Positions 43,501 through 47,286 of a DNA stretch of 64,000 nt are shown here, in pieces (position 1 is the first letter of the stretch; each line of letters starts with the position of its first letter). The notes below the pieces were generated by a model. That model searched no databases. It worked only from the letters and a program-made list of their open reading frames with translations, and had not been told where the DNA came from. The position numbers and the translations under genes were made by a program. Origin of the DNA: an uncultured Alphaproteobacteria bacterium (GTDB taxonomy: Bacteria > Pseudomonadota > Alphaproteobacteria > HIMB59). The DNA is taken from contig CABZMT010000005.1 of NCBI GenBank assembly GCA_902526965.1, forward strand, positions 1 to 64,000, read 5' to 3'.

Positions 43501-46476
43501 AGTAACAGTAGGAGCACTTTCATTATCAGTTATGGTAATGGTAACTTTTTGGTCACCACTTTCCGTTGCTCCACCACCTGAAACGCCACTGATAGAAAGG
43601 ATAGCAGTTTCATTTGACGTTGCATCATAGAGACTATCATCTGTTGGTGTAAACGTTGCTGTTCCAGAGGTTGATCCAGAAGAAATAGTTATGTCCGAAA
43701 CAGTGCCATAATCTGTTCCTTCTGTTGCAGTGCTAGAACTTGATAAAGAAACAGTTACATCTTGACTTGTTGTTCCACTTAATGATGCAGTAATTGTAAT
43801 GGATGAACCTGCATTCTCCGCAATGCTTGTTGCACTTGCCGCTAATGTTACTGTTGGAGCTGATTCATTTTCGTTTATTGTAATTGTAACAGCTTGTGTT
43901 CCATTTTCTGTTGCTGAACCACCACTAACTGTATCAATAGCAACAGTTGCCGTTTCATCTGTTGAAGTTTCATACATACTATCATCAGTAGGTGTAAAGG
44001 TTGTTGTTCCTGTTGTTGCACCAGCGCTAATGGTAATATCAGATAGAGATCCGTAATCTGTTCCCTCTGTTGCTGTACCACTTGTACTAAATGTAACTGT
44101 AATGTCTGATCCTGATACAATTGAACTGGTTGCTGTTAAAGTTAAAGATGATCCTGCATTCTCTGCAATGCTTGTTGCACTAACAGTTAATGTAACAGTT
44201 GGCGTTGCTTCATTATCATTTATTGTAATTGTAACTGATTGCGATCCACTCTCTGTTGCATCTGCTCCTGATACGCTGCTTATTGCAACAATGGCAGTTT
44301 CGGCTACATCAGAAATACTATCATCAGTTGGATCAAAAGTTGCCGTCCCAGTTGTGTTACCAGCAGTAATTGTAATATCAGAAATTGTTCCATAATCTGT
44401 TCCTTCAGTTGCGGTACCAGAGGTTGAAATTCCAACAGTAATATTTTCATCTGCAACAATAGATGATGTAGCTGTAATAGTTAGAGTAGATCCTGAGTTC
44501 TCCGCTATAGAGGTAGCACTAACGGTTAAAGCAACAGTTGGTGCGTTTTCGTTTTCAGCTATTGTTATACTTACAGCTTGTGTGCCACTTTCTGTTGCTT
44601 CTCCCCCAGATACACCACTAATAGAAATTGTTGCTGTTTCGTCTCCTTCATAAACGCTATCGTCCGTTGGATTAAAACTAATTGTTTCAGTGGTATTGCC
44701 AGCTGTAATAACAAGATCATCAATATTTCCACTACCATCTGTATAATCTGTTCCTTCTGTAGCAGTACCTGAAGTTGCAATAGTAACTGTAACATCAGCT
44801 GTTGTTGCAACTGACAAAGTTGCAGTTAATGTTAATACAGAACTGGAATTTTCATCAATGCTAGTTGCACTTGTTGATAATGTTACAGTTGGTGCACTTT
44901 CATTTTCTTCAATCGTTATGGTAACTGATTGCGATCCACTTTCAGTAGCACTACCACCTGAGACGCCTGTAATAGAGATTGTTGCTGTTTCATCAGTGCT
45001 TGTTTCGTATAAATTGTCATCTGTTGGTGTGAAAGATGCTGTTCCAGTTGTGTCTCCAGAGGAAATAGTAATATCAGAAATTGTTCCATAATCTGTTCCT
45101 TCCGAAGCACTTCCAGATGTTCCAATTGAAACAGTTACATCTTCACTTGTAGGGTTTGACAACGTTGCAGTTAATGTAATTGAAGTGCCAGCATTTTCTG
45201 CAATACTAGATGAACTAGCAGCAAGAGTTACTGATGGCGCACTGTCATTTTCTTCAATGGTTATTGTTACAGATTGAGAACCACTTTCGGTAGCTCCGCC
45301 TCCTGAAACAGTGTCAATAGCAATAGTAGCTGTTTCATCTGTAGATGTTTCATACATACTGTCATCAGTAGGTGTGAAGGTTGTTGTACCTGTGGTTGAA
45401 CCAGCTGAAATAGTAATATCTGATATTGTTCCATAATCTGTTCCTTCGGTTGCAGTACCAGAAGTATCAAATGATACAGTTATATCTGAACCAGAAATAA
45501 TCGAACTAGTTGCAGTCAATGTAATAGAAGACCCTGAATTTTCTTCTATACTTGTAGTATTAGCAGCAAGAGTAATAGTTGGAGCAGCCTCGTTATCTAT
45601 TATGGTAATTGTTGACGATGTTAAAGGTGTATTACATAGATTAGTATCTGCACTAATTGGAGTTAAAGTAAGAATTACTGTTTCATTAATGTCAGAAATA
45701 GAGTCATCTGTTGGTGTAAGTGAAAAGGTCTCTGAAGTATTAGATATTGTTAAGTCTGGTATCGTTTCATAATCTGTACCCTCTGTGGCAGTTCCTCCCG
45801 TAGTAATTGAATATGTTGTACCAGTAACTACCCCATCAAATGTTAAAGTGAAATCAATTGTATCTGATGAATTTTCATTGATAGATGTTGCTGTTTGAGT
45901 TAAAACCGCATTAATTTCACATGTTTCAACAGAATTTATAAGGTATCTATAAGGTAAATAAAATAAAGCTGCAGCAAGAGATAGTGTATCATCATCTACT
46001 TCATTGATTGATTCATTTTGATTTATTTTGCCTGTTGGCAATGACTCAAATAATCGAGGTAGTAGGTCTGATTTTTTAAGAACAACTTCTTCAATAATAG
46101 GTTTGTCACCCCGTAATAACTTATCAATCGCATAAATATGATTTGGGTATTTTTTTAAATAATTATCAATCTGAATTCTTTGCTTTAAGTCATAATTATC
46201 TATGTTTAAATATTGATTTACTTCAAAACCAAAATTAATAATTTCAAAAAAGTCATTTGGTAATTCCTCACCTAATGTGTAATAAAAGCTGTTATAAAAT
46301 CTTTTATTAAATTTATTAAAGCAATTTTTTATATTTGAAGCGTAGACATTTAAATCATTGCTAAATGGAATACATTCATTAATTTCTTCATAATCTTTGA
46401 ATTTTACCTCATTAGCTAAACTGCTAGAAAAGATCGATAAAGAAATTATCCAAAATAATAAAAATTTTTTTAACAT
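28555..46476 (-). CDS. giant secreted/surface protein (5973 aa): signal peptide, ~43 Calx-beta-type repeats, S8 subtilisin-like protease, C-terminal OM barrel-like (autotransporter-like) region
   Basis: Single uninterrupted ORF; N-terminal MLKKFLLFWIISLSIFSSSLANE; tandem repeats APTVTLxxSATSIAENAGSSLTLTATLS...GTATEGTDYTDGSGNxDDITISAGSTTGTVxFTPTDDSVYEGNETATIxISSVSGGxATESGSQSVTITITENES; protease motifs HIADFNCD, HHCQFVAS, VVFAAGNS, GSSYSAPMVAGG; terminal GLMGQYRF. Confidence 0.95.
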   Translation of the reverse strand: MLKKFLLFWIISLSIFSSSLANEVKFKDYEEINECIPFSNDLNVYASNIKNCFNKFNKRFYNSFYYTLGEELPNDFFEIINFGFEVNQYLNIDNYDLKQRIQIDNYLKKYPNHIYAIDKLLRGDKPIIEEVVLKKSDLLPRLFESLPTGKINQNESINEVDDDTLSLAAALFYLPYRYLINSVETCEINAVLTQTATSINENSSDTIDFTLTFDGVVTGTTYSITTGGTATEGTDYETIPDLTISNTSETFSLTPTDDSISDINETVILTLTPISADTNLCNTPLTSSTITIIDNEAAPTITLAANTTSIEENSGSSITLTATSSIISGSDITVSFDTSGTATEGTDYGTISDITISAGSTTGTTTFTPTDDSMYETSTDETATIAIDTVSGGGATESGSQSVTITIEENDSAPSVTLAASSSSIAENAGTSITLTATLSNPTSEDVTVSIGTSGSASEGTDYGTISDITISSGDTTGTASFTPTDDNLYETSTDETATISITGVSGGSATESGSQSVTITIEENESAPTVTLSTSATSIDENSSSVLTLTATLSVATTADVTVTIATSGTATEGTDYTDGSGNIDDLVITAGNTTETISFNPTDDSVYEGDETATISISGVSGGEATESGTQAVSITIAENENAPTVALTVSATSIAENSGSTLTITATSSIVADENITVGISTSGTATEGTDYGTISDITITAGNTTGTATFDPTDDSISDVAETAIVAISSVSGADATESGSQSVTITINDNEATPTVTLTVSATSIAENAGSSLTLTATSSIVSGSDITVTFSTSGTATEGTDYGSLSDITISAGATTGTTTFTPTDDSMYETSTDETATVAIDTVSGGSATENGTQAVTITINENESAPTVTLAASATSIAENAGSSITITASLSGTTSQDVTVSLSSSSTATEGTDYGTVSDITISSGSTSGTATFTPTDDSLYDATSNETAILSISGVSGGGATESGDQKVTITITDNESAPTVTLSVSATSIAENAGSSLTLTATLSGATFQDVTVGIDTSGGATEGTDYTDGSGAINDITISAGSTTGTVNFTPTDDSVYEDDESATISIGSVSGGGASESGTQSVTITISENESAPTVTLSVSATSIAENAGSSLTITATLSGATDENVTVGIDTAGTATEGTDYTDGSGNLDDITISAGSTTGTVSFTPSDDSGDPVYEENETAIISIGSVSGGGATESGSQSVTITITENESAPTVTLTRSAASIAENSGSSVTLTATLSIKVDEAVTVALSTSGAATEGTDFTDGSGNLDDITISAGSTTGTVSFTPTDDSVYEGDEAAVIAIDTVSGGGASENGSQSVTVTISENESAPTVTLAVSSTSIAENSGSSLTLTATLSNVADEDVTVSLSTSGAATEGTDYTDGSGNLDDITISAGSTTGTVSFSPTDDSVYEDDEAAVIAIDTVSGADATESGTQSVTVTITENESAPTVTLAVSATSIAENAGSSLTLTATLSGTTDETVTVALGTSGSATEGTDYTDGSGNVDDITISAGSTTGTVNFTPTDDSVYENDETATLAITGVSGGGASESGSQSVTITISENESAPTVALTVSATSIAENAGSSLTLTATLSVAADEAVTVSLSTSGTSTEGTDYTDGSGNVDDITISAGSTTGTVDFTPTDDSVYEGNETAIIAISSVSGADASESGSQSVTITITENESAPTITLARSAASIDENSASTVTLTATISGVTDSAVTVALDTSGTATEGTDYGTISDITISAGATTGTATLDPTDDNIYEDDETATIDISSVSGKSGVTENGTQQVSVTIAENESAPTVTLATSATSIAENAGTSLTLTATLSVATTADVTVALSTSGTATEGTDYTDGSGNLDDIVISAGSTTGTVSFTPTNDSLYDAASDETATIAISGVSGGSASESGSQSVTITITDDDSAPTVTLAASATSIAENSASTITLTATLSNATYQDVTVSIGTSGTATEGTDYGNVSDITISAGSTTGTATFDPTDDSDETDTVTATIAISGVSGGGASESGSQSVTISILDDESVPRVTLTVSATSIAENAGSSLTLTATLSKTAAENVTVTLGTSGSATEGTDYGSLSNITVTAGSLTGTTTFTPTDDSLYDATSNETATVSIDSVSGGDALENGTQSVTITITDNESAPTVTLSRSAAAIDENSSSTVTITATLSNATYQDVTVSIGASGGTEGTDYATISDITISAGSTTGTTSLDPTDDSVYEDDETVTVTIDGVSGGSASESGSQSVSITITENESAPTVSLSVSATSITENSGSSLTLTATLSGATDETVTVGIDTGGTSTEGTDYTDGSGNVDDITISAGSTTGTVNFTPTDDSIYEGNETAIISIASVSGGGASESGSQSVTITITENESAVTVTLSVDATTVAENGSALTVTATLSGATDETITVGIDTSGTATEGTDYNNANVFPDITISAGNTSAFAYFSLVNDTVYEGDETATLSIASVTGKTGVTEHSTPQAVTITITDNESAPTVTLAVSDTTIAENAGSSLTLTATLSGTTDADITVALDTAGTATEGTDYTDGSGNIDDITISAGATTGTVSFTPTDDSIYDAASNETATISINGVSGKTGVAENSTPQTVTITITDNESAPTVTLAAASSSIAENSSDTITLTATVSTATFQDVTVSIDGTGGTGTEGTDFGTVSDITISAGSTTGTVTFDPTDDNVYEGNETAGISVSGVSGGGASESGSQAVTITITENESAPTVTLSTSGTSIAENAGSSLTLTATLSVATTADVTVALSTSGTATEGTDYTDGSGNIDDITISAGSTTSTVNFTPTNDSVYEGDETATIAISSVSGGSATESGTQSVTITISEDESAPTVTLSASATSIAENAGSSVTLTATLSTATTEDVTVVLKTLGANSGDTTRAIYGTDYNDGSGSIDNIVINAGSTTGTINITPIDDAADPVYEGNESAVIYIHSVSGGSATESGSQLKTITITDNESAPTVTLATSATSIAENAGSSVTLTATLSIKTDDPVTVALSTSGAATEGTDYTDGSGNIDDITISAGDTTGTVNFTPTDDSVYEDDEAAVIAIDTVSGADATESGTQSVTVTITENESEPTVTLAVSATSIAENAGTSLTLTATLSGATDQNVTVVLGTSGTATEGTDYTDGSGNVDDITISSGGTTGTVSFTPTDDSVYEGNETATIAISSVTGEASESGTQAVTITITENESAPTVTLYVKKGGLGYEYASTWINENDSSTSLIIEAKLSGATDEDVTVALSTSGTATEGTDYTDGSGNLDDITISAGSTTGSTNFIVSDDSVYEGDETATIAISSVSGGSATESGSQSATIEIRDNESAGSVTLTVSATSIAENAGTSLTITATLSSTSDEDVTVALSTSGTATEGTDYTDGSGVIDDITISAGSTTGTVNFTPTDDSVYEGNETATIAISSVSGGDASENGDQSVTVTITENESAPTVTLSVSATSIAENAGTSITVTATLSGATDEAVTVALSTSGTATEGTDYTDGSGNVDDITISAGATTGTVNFTPTDDSIYEGNETATLAISSVSGGSATESGSQSKTITITDNESAPTVTLATSATSIAENAGTSLTLTATLSVATTADVTVALSTSGTATEGTDYTDGSGSIDDIVISAGSTTGTVSFTPTNDSIYDAASNETATIDISGVSGGSATEDGTQNVTITITDDESAPTVTLSRGAAAIDEDSSSTVTITATLSNATYQDVTVTIDGTGGTGTEGTDFGTVSDITISAGATTGTAAVDPTDDSVYEGNETAGISISGVSGGGASESGSQSVTVTITEDESAPGVILTLSSSTLAENSGNSKTITATLTGAADEDVTVVIGTSGTATEGTDYTDGSGNIDDITISAGSTTGSVNFTPTNDSIYEGNETATISISSVSGGDAYISGGTQYVVVTILDDESAPTVTLTVSATSIAENAGSSLTLTATLSGATDSAITVALDTSGTATEGTDYTDGSGNIDDITISAGSTTGTVNFTPTDDSIYDATSNETATISINGVSGKTGVAENSTPQEVTITITDNESAPSVTLTTSANSIAENAGSSLTLTATIGNATYEDVTVSIDGTGGTGTEGTDFGTVSDITISAGSTTGTTSFTPTDDSIYDATSNETAGISVSAVSGGGASENGTQAVTITITDNESAPTLTLSTSATSIAENAGTSLTVTATLSNGTYQDVTAALGTSGTATEGTDYTDGSGNLDDITISAGSTTGTVSFTPTNDSIVEGNETATIAVTSVSGGSATESGTQAETITITDDDSGSFSVADVTVAEGAGSATVTVSVSNAYSSDVTIDYATSNGTATAGSDYTATNGTLTFSAGDTSKTFSVSITDDSTDESSETITITISNASNGTISDSTGTVTITDNDTPNLSINDVTTSDESNTSTNMTVTLSDASTKTVTVDYATSNGTATAGSDYTATSGTLTFSAGETSKTIAVTVLADSTDENNETVTMTLSNASNANISDATGTFTITDDEDAPSLSINDVSTSDESNAATNMTVTLSAASAKTVTVDYATSNGTATASSDYTATSGTLTFSAGETTKTIGVTVLADTLDEANETVTMTLSNASNASISDSTGTFTITDDDATPSLSINDVTTSNENNTSTNMTVTLSAAAGRDVTVNYATSNGTATAGSDYTATSGTLTISAGSTTGTIAVTVLADALDEANETVTMTLSSSSNATISDSTGTFTITDDDATPSLSINDVTTSNENNTATNMTVTLSAAAGRDVTVNYATSNGTATAGSDYTATSGTLTISAGDTTGTIGITVLADSLDEANETVTMTLSSASNATISDSTGTFTITDDDATPSLSINDVSTSDESNTSTNMTVTLSAASGRDVTVDYATSNGTATAGSDYTATSGTLIISAGSTTGTIGVTVLADTVNEGNETVTMTLSNASNATISDSTGTFTITDDDNFSFSVDDVTVAENAGSATITVDMSSASASSTTIQYATSNSTATAGTDYTSTSGTLTFSAGDTSETFTVSITNDSVYEGNETFTITLSNASAGSISDSTATVTITDNESAPTVSIGASSSSVYDNGLNITLTATSTQEADEDITVLIGTSGTATEGTDYADISDITISAGSTTGTATFNPTEDTVNEGSETATISISSVSGADSSTSGTTSVTITITEYALRTATAFSEGSTSAQNAIKAETHWGLVDNASSASTVHPYEQMNIHKVQSFTDGSNNLTGVGKYIHIADFNCDDDHLVYANKTIINLDDGGSGESTFGAATSASHHCQFVASMAAGDGTGTGDNAGENLVVGVAPDADLILSSIPDCLGSYCADDHARDLDSARGYSAVASNQSWASSDRSGVTTCASGDANCNFNATELQSLITTYSGVYSTDQLVAYLLDGTTAAVSEAQQYVTALDNFQNNGVVVFAAGNSTYESDVSAVAALPKWYPQLAEAWLVVNLSDFTGSDIASASESDFTLHGNKCGSAEQYCLTVDGYQLNGGGWRTNGGLTHNYSVNGSGSSYSAPMVAGGIALLSQAFPNHTPEQITDRILASANNDWFTPAGNTTFTSHGASITHGYHNTWGHGVPDFYAALSPITSNRNPASITTGNNLSEGLSQQAASSSNNQNPSRFSLSSTSLKNSSSFGDSISNALSKETGYFYDGLNGGFKFNMSSLLNVDQTIQKPPSYNINKHTSKLGQIDDQSNFTLEFDPANALLFTNPDQRTGTYVTLEAPNAAIQKFANFNNNNNFYYGAQKNPFIGETKGLGINTELKIGKISTVLGYHNSEFEGENLQSDLKTDTLAATFEIDTNEDTKVEFILGILNEEDTFLFSKGEGALGYRSSNPNSLFTGINLGKRVNNISFSFSGTLAQSKMDNSKHSLIEGTSNVISSSMNASLSFHQIADKNNKLSLSVNQPNRIEDGSMKIRIPGLADSNGNIPYTEKDIDLKSSGRQLDLNINYLHSLNDEIDIGVNINQIRDYNHIEGNNSSISMGLMGQYRF
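31025..45935 (-). repeat. tandem Calx-beta-type repeat array, ~43 units of ~330-350 bp (two sequence classes)
   Basis: Counted by eye from the protein: 35 class-A units (about 33655-45935), 7 class-B units (about 31360-33655) and one A-like unit next to the protease. Confidence 0.85.
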
Positions 46477-46617
46477 CTGCTTATAAAAAAATAATTATTT
46501 AATTTTATTATATTTGAAATCACAAAAAAAGACCGTATTTCAATGATATTATGAACTTAAATTTACAAAATTCTTGTATGTAAAATTTTTTATTTATTTT
46601 CCAATATTTTATGATCT

Positions 46618-46700
46618 TGTTCACCTTATGTTCACCTAAAAAAGAAATCTTGTGAAATTAATTGAAATTTTATTTAATTAAGGTTGGAATAAGGTGAACA
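46618..46700. promoter_or_regulatory. TGTTCACCT repeat cluster upstream of the giant gene (candidate operator)
   Basis: TGTTCACCT at 46618-46626 and 46629-46637 (11-bp phasing); perfect 12-bp inverted copy TGTTCACCTTAT (46618-46629) vs ATAAGGTGAACA (46689-46700). Confidence 0.45.
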
Positions 46701-46750
46701 GATAACTATTGAAAATACTAAGAAATATGTAACATCCTACCTTATAAAAG

Positions 46751-46828
46751 TGGCGGGAGCGACGGGACTCGAACCCGCGACCTCCTGCGTGACAGGCAGG
46801 CGTTCTAACCAAACTGAACTACACCCCC
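46751..46828 (-). tRNA. tRNA-Asp (GTC)
   Basis: GGGGGTGTAGTTCAGTTTGGTTAGAACGCCTGCCTGTCACGCAGG...GGTTCGAGTCCC...CCA; anticodon stem CCTGC/GCAGG, loop CTGTCAC; CCA encoded. Confidence 0.95.
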
Positions 46829-46841
46829 GACTATTGTCGTG

Positions 46842-46917
46842 TGGTGGGCGATGACGGACTCGAACCGCCGACCCTCTCGGTGTAAACGAGATGCTCTACC
46901 AACTGAGCTAATCGCCC
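46842..46917 (-). tRNA. tRNA-Val (TAC)
   Basis: GGGCGATTAGCTCAGTTGGTAGAGCATCTCGTTTACACCGAGAGGGTCGGCGGTTCGAGTCCGTCATCGCCCACCA. Confidence 0.95.
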
Positions 46918-46934
46918 TATCTAATTTTCAAAAA

Positions 46935-47216
46935 TTAGACTGTGGACTTTATTAGTTCTTTTAGCTGTTTTCCAGCAAGAAATTTTGGCTTTTTTGATGC
47001 AGGAATTTGGATTGACTCACCCGTTCTTGGGTTTCTTCCAGTTTTAGCTTTAGTGTCTGCTACCTTGAAAGTACCAAAACCGGCAATCTTAACATCGCCT
47101 CCAGCCTTTAAAGTAGATGTAATAATATCAAATAAACTTTCAACAGCCTTAGTTGCATCTGATTTTCCAACACCATTTTTCGTACTATATTCAGCAATGA
47201 GTTCATTTTTATTCAT
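46935..47216 (-). CDS. hupB: DNA-binding protein HU
   Basis: MNKNELIAEYSTKNGVGKSDA...GFGTFKVADTKAKTGRNPRTGESIQIPASKKPKF. Confidence 0.95.
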   Translation of the reverse strand: MNKNELIAEYSTKNGVGKSDATKAVESLFDIITSTLKAGGDVKIAGFGTFKVADTKAKTGRNPRTGESIQIPASKKPKFLAGKQLKELIKSTV

Positions 47217-47286
47217 ACCGAACCTCCTTAGTGATTCTATTTATTAATTGTAGTAAGAAAAAAGTATGAAAATCAACAACAATATA

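Noticed and set aside
31025-45935. Repeat array as a CRISPR or intergenic satellite
   Set aside because: Units are ~330-350 bp, in frame and protein-coding throughout, with no short direct repeat/spacer structure.
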